NCBI RefSeq assembly: GCF_000378385.1
Contig: NZ_KB899659.1
Coordinates: forward strand, 1,081,418-1,145,417
Source: Paenibacillus daejeonensis DSM 15491
GTDB taxonomy: Bacteria > Bacillota > Bacilli > Paenibacillales > Paenibacillaceae
Direction: 5' to 3'
Length of the DNA: 64,000 nucleotides
Part shown: positions 48,205-58,013 of the stretch, in pieces
Layout of the letters: the number at the start of each line of letters is the position of its first letter
Position numbering within the stretch: position 1 is the first letter of the stretch
Notes under the pieces: model-generated
Databases searched by the model: none
The model's input: only the letters and a program-made list of their open reading frames with translations
What the model was told of the DNA's origin: nothing
Made by a program: the position numbers and the translations under genes

Positions 48205-48228
48205 CGGCATCACCCGAAGATGATGCCG
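48205..48228 (-). terminator. Hairpin between icd and mdh
   Basis: CGGCATCA and TGATGCCG form an 8-bp stem with an 8-nt loop, followed on the minus strand by TCTTTCTCC. It may be a partial terminator or an mRNA stabiliser setting mdh relative to icd. Confidence 0.55.
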
Positions 48229-48262
48229 ACCTTATAGAGGTTAAACACGTACTTATAGTGTG

Positions 48263-49558
48263 TTACATGTTGGCAATAATTTGGTTGGCGAACTCGGAGC
48301 ATTTCACTTCAGTTGCGCCTTCCATCAAGCGGGCAAAGTCATAAGTAACGGTTTTGTTGTTGATGGACGTTTCCATGCCTTTGTAGATCAGGTCAGCCGC
48401 TTCTTGCCAGCCCAGATGCTCAAGCAGCATAACGCCGGACAAGATGACGGAACCAGGGTTTACTACGTCTTTATCAGCATACTTAGGCGCTGTGCCGTGA
48501 GTTGCTTCAAAGATAGCATGTCCAGTCAGATAGTTGATGTTCGCGCCAGGTGCGATACCAATGCCGCCGACTTGAGCTGCCAATGCGTCGGAGAGATAGT
48601 CGCCGTTCAGGTTCAAGGTTGCGATAACGTCAAAGTCAGTTGGACGGGTCAGGACTTGCTGCAGTGCGATGTCGGCAATTGCATCTTTCACGATCAGCTT
48701 GCCAGCTGCTTCTGCCTCAGCTTGTGCTTTGTTCGCAGCATCCACGCCTTCAGCTTCTTTGATGCGGTCGTATTGTCCCCAAGTGAAGGTTTGCTCTGCG
48801 AACTCTTGCTCAGCCACTTCATAACCCCAGTTTTTGAAGGCACCTTCAGTGAACTTCATGATGTTGCCTTTGTGAACGAGTGTCACGGATTTGCGGCCAT
48901 GCTTCAGCGCATATTCGATGGCTGCGCGAGCCAGACGCTTGGAGCCCTCGGAGGAAACAGGCTTCACGCCGATACCGGAAGTTTCAGGGAAGCGGATTTT
49001 GTTCACGCCCATTTGCTCTTGCAGGAACGCGATCACTTTTTTCACTTCTTCCGAACCTTCTTGGTACTCGATGCCTGCATAGATATCTTCTGTATTCTCA
49101 CGGAAAATAACCATGTCGACCAGCTCTGGACGTTTAACTGGCGATGGTACGCCGTCAAAGTAACGGACAGGACGGAGGCAAGTGTACAAGTCCAGCTCTT
49201 GGCGAAGCGCAACGTTCAGGGAACGGATGCCGCCGCCGATTGGCGTAGTCAATGGACCTTTGATAGCAACGATATATTCACGGATGGCAGTCAGCGTGTC
49301 AGCTGGCAGCCACTCACCATATTCATTGAATGCTTTTTCGCCGGCAAATACTTCATACCATGCGATTTTCTTGTCTCCGTTATAAGCTTTCTCTACAGCT
49401 GCGTCCAGTACACGCTTGGATGCGGCCCAGATGTCGCGGCCTGTGCCGTCGCCTTCGATGAATGGAATGATCGGCTGGTTAGGTACCTGCAGAGCGCCGT
49501 CCTGGATTGTGATTTGTTCGCCTTCAGTTGGCAGTTGGTATTTTTCAAATTGAGCCAT
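48263..49558 (-). CDS. icd: NADP-dependent isocitrate dehydrogenase
   Basis: Oxidises isocitrate to 2-oxoglutarate in the TCA cycle. The 431-aa protein has [14 protein letters not shown], the substrate serine in [23 protein letters not shown] and [20 protein letters not shown], all as in the bacterial NADP enzyme. It lies 47 bp after citZ. The opposite strand shows a long open frame over the whole gene, which I take as a by-product of codon bias. Confidence 0.97.
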   Translation of the reverse strand: MAQFEKYQLPTEGEQITIQDGALQVPNQPIIPFIEGDGTGRDIWAASKRVLDAAVEKAYNGDKKIAWYEVFAGEKAFNEYGEWLPADTLTAIREYIVAIKGPLTTPIGGGIRSLNVALRQELDLYTCLRPVRYFDGVPSPVKRPELVDMVIFRENTEDIYAGIEYQEGSEEVKKVIAFLQEQMGVNKIRFPETSGIGVKPVSSEGSKRLARAAIEYALKHGRKSVTLVHKGNIMKFTEGAFKNWGYEVAEQEFAEQTFTWGQYDRIKEAEGVDAANKAQAEAEAAGKLIVKDAIADIALQQVLTRPTDFDVIATLNLNGDYLSDALAAQVGGIGIAPGANINYLTGHAIFEATHGTAPKYADKDVVNPGSVILSGVMLLEHLGWQEAADLIYKGMETSINNKTVTYDFARLMEGATEVKCSEFANQIIANM

Positions 49559-49605
49559 TGTTAAAATTCCTCCGTTTTCTGGTTTGGATTTGAGCTTGGA
49601 TCGGT

Positions 49606-50718
49606 TTAGCGTTCGTTGATCGGAATATAGCGAGCGCTGGAAGGTCCGGTATATTCGGCACGCGGACGGATCAGACGGTTATTCTCATACTGCTCGAGAA
49701 TATGCGCTGTCCAACCGGACAGACGGCTGATTGCAAAGATAGGCGTAAACAGATCGCGGGCAATTTTGAGCGTCGTATACACGGATGCCGAGTAGAAATC
49801 GACGTTTGGCTTGAGCCCTTTTTGGCCTGTCACGATATCTTCAATCTTCACGGACATCTCATACAGCTCCATGTTGCCGGTCAGCTTGCCCAGCTCGCGG
49901 GACATCTTTTGCAGATGCTTGGCACGCGGGTCGCCGTTTTTATAAACACGGTGGCCAAAGCCCATGATTTTTTCTTTGTTGTTCAGCTTGTCTTGGATGA
50001 TGGACTCGACACGATCCAGAGATCCGATCTCCTCCAGCATAACCATGACCGCCTCGTTCGCCCCGCCATGCAGCGGGCCCTTGAGTGCGCCGATTGCCGA
50101 TGTCACGCCGGAGTAGATATCCGAGAGCGTGGCTACGGTGACACGGGCAGCAAACGTAGAAGCGTTAAGCTCATGATCAGCGTGAAGCACCAGTGCCTGA
50201 TCAAGTGCCTTAACGGCCACTTCATCCGGTTCTTCGCCGTTCAGCATATACAGGAAGTTGTGAGCAATGGACACGCCCGACTTGGGTGCAATCGGCTCCT
50301 TACCCTCGCGAATGCGCGAAAATGCCGCAACAACCGTAGGCAGCTGGGCTTGAAGCTTGATGGCTTTCTTCAGGTTGGCCTCTGCAGACATATCTCCTGC
50401 TGCCTCATCATACAGAGCAAGGCTGGAGACAGCCGTGCGGAGCGCCGCCATCGTATTCGTATCTTTGGGATAAAGGCGGATTGCTTCGATCACTTCTGCG
50501 GGAACGCTTGCATAGGCATCCAATTCCTTGCGCAGGCCGTTAAGCTCGGATTGGGAAGGGAGCTTGCCGTACCAGAGCAAATAGGCAACCTCTTCAAAGG
50601 ACGCGTGCTCAGCAAGTTCGTCGATATCGATACCGCGATAGGTTAATACGCCATCAATTATGGAGCTTATGGAGGAGGTTGTAGCTACAATCCCTTCCAG
50701 ACCTTTGGTTGCTGTCAT
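49606..50718 (-). CDS. citZ: Citrate synthase
   Basis: Condenses acetyl-CoA and oxaloacetate, the entry to the TCA cycle. The ATG at 50718 ([16 protein letters not shown]) has AAGGAG 8 nt upstream; the frame to 50769 adds 17 atypical residues. The 370-aa protein has [16 protein letters not shown], the histidine motif [16 protein letters not shown] and [13 protein letters not shown]. It is the first gene of citZ-icd-mdh, with a promoter and a CcpC-like box upstream. Confidence 0.96.
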   Translation of the reverse strand: MTATKGLEGIVATTSSISSIIDGVLTYRGIDIDELAEHASFEEVAYLLWYGKLPSQSELNGLRKELDAYASVPAEVIEAIRLYPKDTNTMAALRTAVSSLALYDEAAGDMSAEANLKKAIKLQAQLPTVVAAFSRIREGKEPIAPKSGVSIAHNFLYMLNGEEPDEVAVKALDQALVLHADHELNASTFAARVTVATLSDIYSGVTSAIGALKGPLHGGANEAVMVMLEEIGSLDRVESIIQDKLNNKEKIMGFGHRVYKNGDPRAKHLQKMSRELGKLTGNMELYEMSVKIEDIVTGQKGLKPNVDFYSASVYTTLKIARDLFTPIFAISRLSGWTAHILEQYENNRLIRPRAEYTGPSSARYIPINER

Positions 50719-50793
50719 ATTGTTCTCTCCTTTAACGTCGTAATTCGCCATAGAAATCCCATTATTCAACTTCGATTTCTTATCGTCCTTTTC

Positions 50794-50822
50794 ATCATAA
50801 AGGATTTCGACAGGGATGTGAA
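50794..50822 (-). promoter_or_regulatory. SigA promoter of citZ
   Basis: TTCACA (50822-50817), 17 bp, TATGAT (50799-50794) on the minus strand. The start would be near 50787, about 70 nt before the citZ ATG. Confidence 0.6.
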
Positions 50823-50833
50823 CTAAAACGCGA

Positions 50834-50848
50834 ATAAAAAAGATTTAT
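50834..50848 (-). promoter_or_regulatory. Candidate CcpC box of citZ
   Basis: The dyad ATAA-N7-TTAT is present exactly, 12 bp upstream of the -35 element. CcpC, the citrate-responsive repressor, uses this dyad at citZ and citB in Bacillus. Confidence 0.5.
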
Positions 50849-50987
50849 CGGCGCCATAAATTATTTCATTGACGAAACATTTTCATTTATGCATGGCCTC
50901 GGCAAGCCCCGCTTTCTTCTCGTTCCTCACAGTGGTAGAATGACGTACAAGGTACCATAGAACGCTATGATTAATCGGAGGCCAAGC

Positions 50988-52505
50988 ATGACTCAAATAC
51001 GCAACGGTATTATCGACATCGGTTCCAACTCCATCCGTCTGGTTATCTACGAGCGGACGCTATCCGGAGCGAACCGGGTTATAGACGGCAGCAAACGTCC
51101 TGCCAGATTAAGTGAAAAAATCGACGCCGACGGCAAACTCCCGGAGTCGACCATCCGGCAGCTCGTCGGTACCCTGAACCACTTCAAGCTGATCTGCTCC
51201 CATCAAGGTGTAACCTCGATCCGGGCGGTGGCGACAGCTGCCATCCGCAACAGCGCCAACCGGGACGAAGTCCTGACCATGCTGGAGCGCGAAACGGAGC
51301 TGCCGATTGAGCTGCTCTCCGGCGAGCAAGAAGCTGAATTCGGCTTCCTGGGCATGCTGAGCACCCTGGATATACAGGATGGGCTTCTCGTCGATATCGG
51401 CGGCGGCAGTACAGAGCTGACCCTCTTCCGCAATCGTGAACGGCTTCGCAGTATCTCCTTCCCCTTCGGATGCGTTAATCTCAATCGCCGCTTTATGGAG
51501 AACGGCATGATGAGTGACAAGTCACTGAGCGAGCTGGAGCAACATGTGCAAGGCATGCTGCAACGGGAGAGCTGGATCAGCGAAGCAGCCGGACTGCCGG
51601 TGATCGGAATTGGCGGAACGGCGAGAGCGTTCGGCAAGACCCATCAAGGGAGCACGGACTACCCGTTCACTCAAACGCATAACTATCCGATCGCAGCCGC
51701 CGAGGGTGAGCGGTTGTTGGCTCAATTAAGAGCACTGCCGCTGGACAAGCGCAAAAAATTTCCCGGCTTGTCCAAGGACCGTGCTGACCTGATCGTGCCG
51801 GGGCTGGCTGCGCTGCAGACCATTCTGCGTTTCAGCGGAGGCAGCGGGTATCTCATTTGCGGAGCCGGTCTTAGGGACGGGCTGTTCCTGCAATCGGGTC
51901 TGATCAGCCGGGATATGCTGCAGGATGTACTCGCCTATAGCATCGATAACTTGGGCGCACTTCATCCCGAAGCGCCACCCGTTCACGTCGAGCAGGTTCA
52001 TCGGATGGCCATGCAGCTGTTCGATACGACCGGTCGTCACTATTCGTATCCGGCACGCGCGCGGCGCTGGATGGAAGCGGCCTCCCGGCTGTTCCGGATC
52101 GGTGCAAGCATCGATTACTACAAATATGCCCAGCATTCGTTCTACCTGATTATGAACACGCATCTGAACGGGATGAGTCACCGGGAAATTATCCTGACTG
52201 CAGCCATCGCCTCCTACAAAAACAAAGGCAAAGCCAAGCAGGCGATTCAGCCTTATCTGGCCATCCTGGAAGCTGAGGATTTGGAGCATATTTGCCGCCT
52301 GGGCACACTGCTTCAGCTGGCCGTTGCCCTAGACCGCAGCGAAGCACAGACGATCCGCAAGCTTCAGATCGATCTGACTCCTCCGCTGCTAACGCTGCGG
52401 CCGCTGGAGACGACCACAACGCTGGAGGTCGAACGGCGTGAAATCGACGCTATGGCAGACGATTTCAAAAAAATCTGGCAGCTCTCCCCTGTACTTCAAC
52501 GCTAA
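50988..52505 (+). CDS. ppx: Exopolyphosphatase (Ppx/GppA family)
   Basis: Removes terminal phosphates from polyphosphate. The ATG at 50988 has CGGAGG at 6 nt and gives MTQIRNGIIDIGSNSIRLVI; the frame to 50967 is less likely. Of 505 aa, residues 1 to about 300 form the ASKHA domain with GIIDIGSNSIRL and LVDIGGGSTELTLF, and the remainder is an HD-like helical domain (MAMQLFDTTGRHY). It is convergent with ppk1, only 14 bp apart, so the making and breaking enzymes for polyphosphate are adjacent. Confidence 0.94.
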   Translation: MTQIRNGIIDIGSNSIRLVIYERTLSGANRVIDGSKRPARLSEKIDADGKLPESTIRQLVGTLNHFKLICSHQGVTSIRAVATAAIRNSANRDEVLTMLERETELPIELLSGEQEAEFGFLGMLSTLDIQDGLLVDIGGGSTELTLFRNRERLRSISFPFGCVNLNRRFMENGMMSDKSLSELEQHVQGMLQRESWISEAAGLPVIGIGGTARAFGKTHQGSTDYPFTQTHNYPIAAAEGERLLAQLRALPLDKRKKFPGLSKDRADLIVPGLAALQTILRFSGGSGYLICGAGLRDGLFLQSGLISRDMLQDVLAYSIDNLGALHPEAPPVHVEQVHRMAMQLFDTTGRHYSYPARARRWMEAASRLFRIGASIDYYKYAQHSFYLIMNTHLNGMSHREIILTAAIASYKNKGKAKQAIQPYLAILEAEDLEHICRLGTLLQLAVALDRSEAQTIRKLQIDLTPPLLTLRPLETTTTLEVERREIDAMADDFKKIWQLSPVLQR

Positions 52506-52519
52506 TTGGCTTCCCCGCT

Positions 52520-54586
52520 CTAACGGCTATCCTTCCAGCTCTCGATCCGTTCCGATTCAAACTGACTGCGGAATGGCGGGAGCTGGTTGTTTACCTGCTC
52601 ATACATTCCGCTGGGTTGCAGCTCCCTGGCTTTTACGTTGTCATTAAGATTGAATTGCAGCATCCGAATAAGGTCCTGCCGCAGTGCCGAGTCAAACACA
52701 GGGCACATTAATTCAATTCGACGCGTCAAATTACGTGTCATCCAGTCCGCGCTGGATAGGTACACCTCTTCCTCCCCGCCGTTCTTTAAGTATACGAGAC
52801 GGGAATGTTCGAGAAACCGGTCGACAATACTAATGACCCGTATATGCTCGCTGATGCCCGGTACGCCGGGTCGCAGGCAACAAACGCCCCGAATGATCAA
52901 TTCGATGCGTACACCGGCTTGGGACGCCTCATAGAGCTTATCAATCATGTCCTGGTTGGACAGAGAGTTCATCTTGGCTACGATGCCGGCCGCACGTCCG
53001 GCCTGCGCATGGGCAATTTCCCGGTCAATCAGCTCGAATAATTGATCCTTCAGATCCGTCGGCGCGACGGCAAAGGCTTTCCAGTCATGAGGAGCGGAAT
53101 AGCCGGTTACTTCGTTAAACAAGGCCGAGGCATCGACCCCTATAATTGGATGAGATGTGAAAAGACCGACATCGGTATAAAGTTTTGCCGTACTGTCATT
53201 ATAATTGCCCGTGCCGACATGGACATATCGGCGCAGTGCTCCCTGCTCCCTGCGCACCACGAGCAGGATTTTGGCGTGGGTTTTCAAGCCTACCAGGCCG
53301 TACACAACATGACAGCCCGCCTTCTCCAATTGCCGCGCCCAAGCGATGTTGCGCTCTTCATCAAAACGCGCCTTGAGCTCCACAACGACCGTCACCTGCT
53401 TGCCTGCTTCGGCTGCTGAAGCCAGCGCCTGGACCAGCTCCGACTTGCCGCTGACCCGATAAAGGGTCATTTTGATGGCCAACACATCCGGGTCCTCGGC
53501 TGCCTGACGGACGAAATCGTTAACCGGCTCAAAGGACTCGTACGGATGATACATCAATACATCCCGTTGCCGCAGCACCTCGAACATGTCCTCCACTTCC
53601 TCCAGCTCCTGCGGGTACACAGGCTCGATCTTGGGATAGCGCAGATTGTCCCGCCCTGGCAAGCCACTGCTGAATTTCATCAGGAAGCTGAGATCAAGCG
53701 GTCCATCAATCTCAATGACATTGTCTCCCGTCTCCAGCTCTTCCTTCAGCAGCTGCAGCGCGTACGGGTGCATGCCCTTATCAATCTCCAGACGGACCGG
53801 CATGCCCCAGCGCCGGCGCCGCAGTTCTTTCTCGATCTCTTCCAGCAGATCCTCCGCGCCTTCTTCATCCAGCGTCAAATCTGCATTGCGAGTCAGCCGG
53901 AAGGGATGCACCGCTTGCGCAATATAACCGTTGAACAGCGTATCCATATATTTCTCGATCAGTTTCTCGAGGAGCACAAACTCTGTCTTTTTACTGTTGC
54001 CGCGCCCCGGCACCTGCACATATCGGGACAGAATGGACGGCACCTGAACAATGGCAAACAGCGGCTCTTCGTCCTCCGCCTGCTCCTCATGCCGCAGCAA
54101 GACGGCAAGGTATAATTCTTTGGTATGTACAAGCGGGAACGGGCGGCTCTGGTCCACAGCCATCGGCGTTAGGACCGGAAACACGATCTCGCGGAAATGG
54201 AGCTCCATCGCGGCTTGCTGCGTCGCATTGAGCTCATGCAGCTCTTTAAACGTAATCCCTTCGCGCGCCAAACCGCGCATCACTTCGCGATAGGTACGGT
54301 ACTGCTCCGTCAGCATCTGGGTCGTCCGTTTAAAGAGACGCTTCCATAAGCCCGAGGGCGTGTACCCTGTGAAATCGGTTTTATTGTAGCCGGCTTTCAA
54401 CTGATCCTGAATCCCGGCAACCCGTACACTCATGAATTCATCTAGATTGCTGGTGACAATCGCCAAAAACTTGGCCCGCTCCAGCAAAGGCGTAGCCTGG
54501 TCTTGCGCTTCTTCCAACACCCTCCGGTTGAACTCGATCCAGCTCAGGTCACGGTTCACATATTGAGATAATTGCTGCTTTGTCAT
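52520..54586 (-). CDS. ppk1: Polyphosphate kinase 1
   Basis: Makes polyphosphate from ATP. The 688-aa protein has the N-terminal YVNRDLSWIEFNRRVLEEAQ, the autophosphorylated histidine region GLKTHAKILLVVRRE near residue 430, the second histidine in EHSRLVYLKNGGEE, and SSADWMTRNLTRR. Length is typical. Upstream there is a four-repeat Pho box and then a 167-bp structured element that fills most of the leader, so phosphate-starvation control through PhoP is expected. Confidence 0.96.
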   Translation of the reverse strand: MTKQQLSQYVNRDLSWIEFNRRVLEEAQDQATPLLERAKFLAIVTSNLDEFMSVRVAGIQDQLKAGYNKTDFTGYTPSGLWKRLFKRTTQMLTEQYRTYREVMRGLAREGITFKELHELNATQQAAMELHFREIVFPVLTPMAVDQSRPFPLVHTKELYLAVLLRHEEQAEDEEPLFAIVQVPSILSRYVQVPGRGNSKKTEFVLLEKLIEKYMDTLFNGYIAQAVHPFRLTRNADLTLDEEGAEDLLEEIEKELRRRRWGMPVRLEIDKGMHPYALQLLKEELETGDNVIEIDGPLDLSFLMKFSSGLPGRDNLRYPKIEPVYPQELEEVEDMFEVLRQRDVLMYHPYESFEPVNDFVRQAAEDPDVLAIKMTLYRVSGKSELVQALASAAEAGKQVTVVVELKARFDEERNIAWARQLEKAGCHVVYGLVGLKTHAKILLVVRREQGALRRYVHVGTGNYNDSTAKLYTDVGLFTSHPIIGVDASALFNEVTGYSAPHDWKAFAVAPTDLKDQLFELIDREIAHAQAGRAAGIVAKMNSLSNQDMIDKLYEASQAGVRIELIIRGVCCLRPGVPGISEHIRVISIVDRFLEHSRLVYLKNGGEEEVYLSSADWMTRNLTRRIELMCPVFDSALRQDLIRMLQFNLNDNVKARELQPSGMYEQVNNQLPPFRSQFESERIESWKDSR

Positions 54587-54622
54587 GTCTAACGCCTCCC
54601 TGGTATCCCCCTATTCGAGGTT

Positions 54623-54789
54623 GTTCAAAAAGCCCGCTTTTGATCACGAGGTGATGCAGGGAAGCGGATTCGACGTCGAATCTTGAATGCAGTCGGAACT
54701 TCCGGTGCTCACGTAGCCTCCACTACGCTCCGCTCCTCACTTCCTCCTGACTTCAACCTTCTCGGTGCTGAAAACCGTCCTTTTTGAAC
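54623..54789 (-). repeat. 167-bp TIR element, copy 2 (ppk leader)
   Basis: Same 167-bp length as copy 1 and in the opposite orientation, with perfect ends GTTCAAAAAG (54623-54632) and CTTTTTGAAC (54780-54789). The inner hairpin is at 54712-54727 (read on the minus strand: CGTAGT, loop GGAG, GCTACG with one G-T pair). It begins right at the predicted ppk transcription start. Confidence 0.85.
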
Positions 54790-54796
54790 TCTAACT

Positions 54797-54850
54797 ATTA
54801 TCCTCTTCAATTGTTATACTCATGTTAATGTAATGTAAACCCAGGGTAAA
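54797..54850 (-). promoter_or_regulatory. Pho box and -10 element of ppk1
   Basis: On the minus strand: TTTACC, TTTACA, TTAACA, ATAACA, each separated by 5 bp (hexamers ending at 54845, 54834, 54823 and 54812, an exact 11-bp period). This matches the Bacillus PhoP consensus of TTAACA-like repeats. A -10 element GATAAT lies at 54802-54797. I see no proper -35, as expected for a PhoP-activated promoter. Confidence 0.78.
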
Positions 54851-54869
54851 TCGGTGCGGCGTCAGGCTG

Positions 54870-55277
54870 TTACCACCTGCGGATCATAAAAACTCCGCCT
54901 CCTCCACCACCGCCGCGCATCCTGCGTTCCAGCCAGTTCAAAATGTGTTGACGGAAATAAGGGCGCGTAAAGGGAATGACCAGCGCCAGCCCAACGATAT
55001 CACTGAGAAAGCCAGGAATGATCAATAAAATGCCGCCGATTAGAATACACAAGCCATCCAATAGCGACAGCCCTGGGATCTGGCCCGCTTGCATCTGAAG
55101 CTGGGCTTCCTGCCACACTTTGCGTCCTTCCAGTTTGATCAGGACAAAGCCTAAGAGGGCAGTCCCAAGGATCAACAAAAAGGTCGGCCAGCCCCCGATC
55201 CATGACCCAACCAACGTTATTACCCAAAATTCGAGTATCGGAATAAGCAGTAGCAACAAAAACAACCATCGCCTCAT
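54870..55277 (-). CDS. fxsA: FxsA-family membrane protein
   Basis: A 135-aa membrane protein with hydrophobic segments at about residues 4-24, 27-47 and 75-100, the LLLIPILEFWVITLVG start and the FxsA hallmark PGFLSDIVGLAL. The basic, glycine-rich tail (ERRMRGGGGGGGVF) should be cytoplasmic. FxsA in E. coli lessens F-plasmid exclusion of phage T7; the role in Bacillales (YtzA) is unknown. Its ATG adjoins the stop of the thioesterase gene. Confidence 0.9.
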   Translation of the reverse strand: MRRWLFLLLLLIPILEFWVITLVGSWIGGWPTFLLILGTALLGFVLIKLEGRKVWQEAQLQMQAGQIPGLSLLDGLCILIGGILLIIPGFLSDIVGLALVIPFTRPYFRQHILNWLERRMRGGGGGGGVFMIRRW

Positions 55278-55754
55278 TTAGTCTCCTCCTTCACAAAGCT
55301 GTTTGAGCGCCTCATACACTTCAGGCGAGTGCCGGTCCAAGCGGGCGGGCCTCCACTCCCGGTTGACCCATACATGACGCGTAGCGCCGCTGACCAGCAA
55401 CTCCCCCGGCCGCTCATCCGTTGCAATCAGGCTCTGCGGCAAGCCATCCCAGGAAGCAACCCGGCGCACCTCCGATTCAAAGGTCAAACGAAGCGGCGAA
55501 AAGCTGGCGATACGCGTGCAGATGATCAACTGCTCATCGTATCGCGCAGGCAGCAGAAAGCGGGATTCGAGGTCTATGAGCGGAAGCAGTAGACCAGACT
55601 GCTCAATATCAGCGTAACGATATCCCGCGTGACGAATCCATTCCGTTCTGCCAATTTCAAACCAGTTCAAATAATTGATATGATACACGACCGCCATCTG
55701 GTCCGTCTCCTGGTAACGGACCCTCAGCGGATGCAAATGCCAGCGTGATGCCAT
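55278..55754 (-). CDS. Hotdog-fold acyl-CoA thioesterase (YbgC/FadM family)
   Basis: A 158-aa protein with the 4-hydroxybenzoyl-CoA thioesterase pattern VRYQETDQMAVVYHINYLNW, whose Asp/Glu-linked segment is the active site, and EIGRTEWIRHAGY. The acyl substrate is unknown. AGGAGG is 6 nt before the ATG. It precedes fxsA with no gap, forming a two-gene unit. Confidence 0.88.
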   Translation of the reverse strand: MASRWHLHPLRVRYQETDQMAVVYHINYLNWFEIGRTEWIRHAGYRYADIEQSGLLLPLIDLESRFLLPARYDEQLIICTRIASFSPLRLTFESEVRRVASWDGLPQSLIATDERPGELLVSGATRHVWVNREWRPARLDRHSPEVYEALKQLCEGGD

Positions 55755-56004
55755 TGTCCAACCTCCTGTAGTATTAGTGTATGCTAATCGAACATGCGCT
55801 AATGAAACTGGAACGTCTTATTCCCCTCCGAAACGTCCTTTTGTATGATTTTGAAGCAAATAAGATGATCTCGTTTCGTTAAAGTTTGCATAACCTGCTT
55901 TTTTGCCAAATAAGAATCTGTAGTTTCCTTAGCTATCTCAGTGCCAGCACTGGACCGTCCTGGAGAGGCTTCTTCTAGTTTGACATGCTTGATCACCCAA
56001 AAGC

Positions 56005-56082
56005 AAGAGCGACGACCCGAAGGCCGTCGCTCTTGTATGTCATCATAAGCGAGTGCTGCTTTTGTTAACAAAAGCGAACTCG
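56005..56082. repeat. Two palindromes downstream of pyk
   Basis: The first is a hairpin at 56005-56034, AAGAGCGACG/CGTCGCTCTT, followed on the minus strand by GCTTTTGGG; it is a possible pyk terminator. The second, at 56050-56082, is built around the perfect 18-bp palindrome GCTTTTGTTAACAAAAGC (56058-56075) and extended by CGAGT/ACTCG arms. The rest of the 55755-56258 gap shows no gene I can support. Confidence 0.7.
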
Positions 56083-56101
56083 TCAACTATCTTTATAACC
56101 C

Positions 56102-56255
56102 GTTTAAAAAGTCGGTTTTCAGCACCAAGAAGGTTGAAGGCAGGAGGAAATGAGGAGCGGAGCGTAGTGGAAACTACGTGAGCACCGGAAGTTCCGACTG
56201 CATTCAAGATTCGATGTCGAACCAGCTTCCCTGAATTACTTCGTGATCAAAAGCG
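56102..56255 (+). repeat. TIR element, copy 3, right end missing
   Basis: Left end GTTTAAAAAG (one change from the other copies) and an interior matching copy 2 closely. The hairpin at 56163-56178 has CGTAGT, a GGAA loop and ACTACG. It stops after GATCAAAAGCG and lacks the last dozen bases, including CTTTTTGAAC, just before the pyk stop codon at 56259. Confidence 0.8.
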
Positions 56256-56258
56256 ACC

Positions 56259-58013
56259 CTACAAGACGTTGGCTTGTCCGGTGTAGATGACGCCCACTTC
56301 ACCGTAGATCGTCACTTCCATGCCGTCATGCATCAGCTCGAAAGCGTCAGCTATGCCGAGAACGACCGGGATACTGATGTTCAGCCCCACCACTGCAGCA
56401 TGGCTTGTGATTCCGCCTTGTGTCGTGATGACAGCAGCAGCCTTCTCGAGTGCAGGCATATAGTCCTTATCGGTCTGGTTGGTGACCAGAATCGAGCCAC
56501 GTACGGTTTTGGCGTTGGCTTCTTCGGCATTGCGTGCGATGACCACCTTGCCGGTAGCGCTTTGGCTGCCGATGCCTTGACCTTTGGCAATCAGATCGCC
56601 AACATGGTGAACCTTGATCAGGTTCGTTGTTCCGGAGCGGCCGACTGGCACACCTGCAGTAATAATGACGGTGTCGCCCAGCTTGATCAGACCTGTCTCC
56701 ATTGCGCCGTTAACCGCAATATCAAACATTTGGTCCGTGGTGTCTGCCGATACGCCTTTGGCTGGGATGACGCCCCATGTCAGTGCAAGACGACGCATCA
56801 CCTGATCAACTGGCGTTACGGCGATGATTGGTGCTTTTGGACGATACTTGGAGATCATCCGTGCGGTATAGCCGCTTTCCGTGGAGGTAACGATCGCCTT
56901 CACATCGAGGTCCAGGGACGAGTTCGTAACGGATTGGCTGATTGCCTCAGTCACAGTCGAGCGTTGTGCAGTTGCCTGCTTATTGAAAATCTCACGATAG
57001 TTCAAAGCCGATTCGATCCGCTCTGCAATGCGGGACATGGTCAAAACAGACTCAACCGGATATTTACCTGCAGCTGTTTCGCCGGAGAGCATGATTGCAT
57101 CCGTTCCGTCGAAGATGGCATTAGCCACGTCACTCGCCTCGGCGCGTGTTGGACGAGGATTGCGTTGCATGGAATCCAGCATCTGCGTCGCAGTAATGAC
57201 AGGCTTGCCAGCCAGGTTGGATTTGCGGATCATCATTTTCTGAACGAGCGGCACCTCTTCAGCCGGGATTTCTACACCCAGGTCACCACGCGCTACCATC
57301 AGACCGTCAGACACTTCCAGAATAGCATCCAGGTTGTCTACACCCTGTTGGTTCTCGATTTTGGAAATGATTTGAATGTGGGAAGCATTATGCTTCTCCA
57401 GCAGTTCGCGAATTTCCAGAACGTCGCTGGCTCTGCGGACAAAGGAAGCCGCGATGAAATCGACGCCTTGCTCGATGCCGAACACGATGTCGCCCGCGTC
57501 TTTTTCCGTGATGCCGGGCAGCGAGATATCTACGCCTGGCGCGTTAACGCCCTTTTTACTCTTAATTTGTCCACTGTTCACGATGCGGCACTTGATCTCT
57601 GTGCCTTCAACCTCTTCAACGGTCAGACCGATCAAGCCGTCATCGATCAGGATCGTCGAACCGACTTGTACGTCCTGAGGCAGGTTGGCATATGTAACCG
57701 GGATCCGATTACGGTCGCCAAGAATTTCTTCTGTGGTCAACGTAATAGCGTCGCCCTGATTCAGATCGATTGGCTCTTCCTTCAGCTTGCCCAGACGAAT
57801 CTCAGGCCCCTTCGTATCCAGCAGGATCGCAACTGTGCGTCCCAGCTCTTCGCAAGCGATACGGATGTTTTTGATCCGGTTGCCATGCTCTTCGAAGTCC
57901 CCGTGGGAGAAGTTAAGACGAGCAACGTTCATGCCCGCAAGAATCAGCTTTTTTGTGTTTTCCAGCGATTCGCTCGCTGGTCCAATAGTACAGACGATTT
58001 TTGTTTTGCGCAT
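56259..58013 (-). CDS. pyk: Pyruvate kinase with C-terminal PEP-utiliser domain
   Basis: Last step of glycolysis, PEP plus ADP to pyruvate plus ATP. The ATG at 58013 ([16 protein letters not shown]) has GGAGG upstream; the frame to 58064 is less likely. Of 584 aa, the barrel carries [23 protein letters not shown] and [10 protein letters not shown]. The extra C-terminal domain (after about 480) has the phosphohistidine-type motif [11 protein letters not shown], typical of Bacillus-type enzymes of about 585 aa. accA is directly upstream; pfkA, found between them in Bacillus, is absent. Confidence 0.97.
   Translation of the reverse strand: MRKTKIVCTIGPASESLENTKKLILAGMNVARLNFSHGDFEEHGNRIKNIRIACEELGRTVAILLDTKGPEIRLGKLKEEPIDLNQGDAITLTTEEILGDRNRIPVTYANLPQDVQVGSTILIDDGLIGLTVEEVEGTEIKCRIVNSGQIKSKKGVNAPGVDISLPGITEKDAGDIVFGIEQGVDFIAASFVRRASDVLEIRELLEKHNASHIQIISKIENQQGVDNLDAILEVSDGLMVARGDLGVEIPAEEVPLVQKMMIRKSNLAGKPVITATQMLDSMQRNPRPTRAEASDVANAIFDGTDAIMLSGETAAGKYPVESVLTMSRIAERIESALNYREIFNKQATAQRSTVTEAISQSVTNSSLDLDVKAIVTSTESGYTARMISKYRPKAPIIAVTPVDQVMRRLALTWGVIPAKGVSADTTDQMFDIAVNGAMETGLIKLGDTVIITAGVPVGRSGTTNLIKVHHVGDLIAKGQGIGSQSATGKVVIARNAEEANAKTVRGSILVTNQTDKDYMPALEKAAAVITTQGGITSHAAVVGLNISIPVVLGIADAFELMHDGMEVTIYGEVGVIYTGQANVL

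Noticed and set aside
48260-49564. 434-codon open frame antisense to icd
   Set aside because: It covers icd almost exactly on the other strand. icd is certain from its motifs, so this is a codon-bias shadow.
55799-56086. 95-codon open frame between the thioesterase gene and pyk
   Set aside because: Its first third reads through the strong hairpin at 56005-56034, there is no ribosome site, and composition is unlike the real genes. A decayed gene remains possible.
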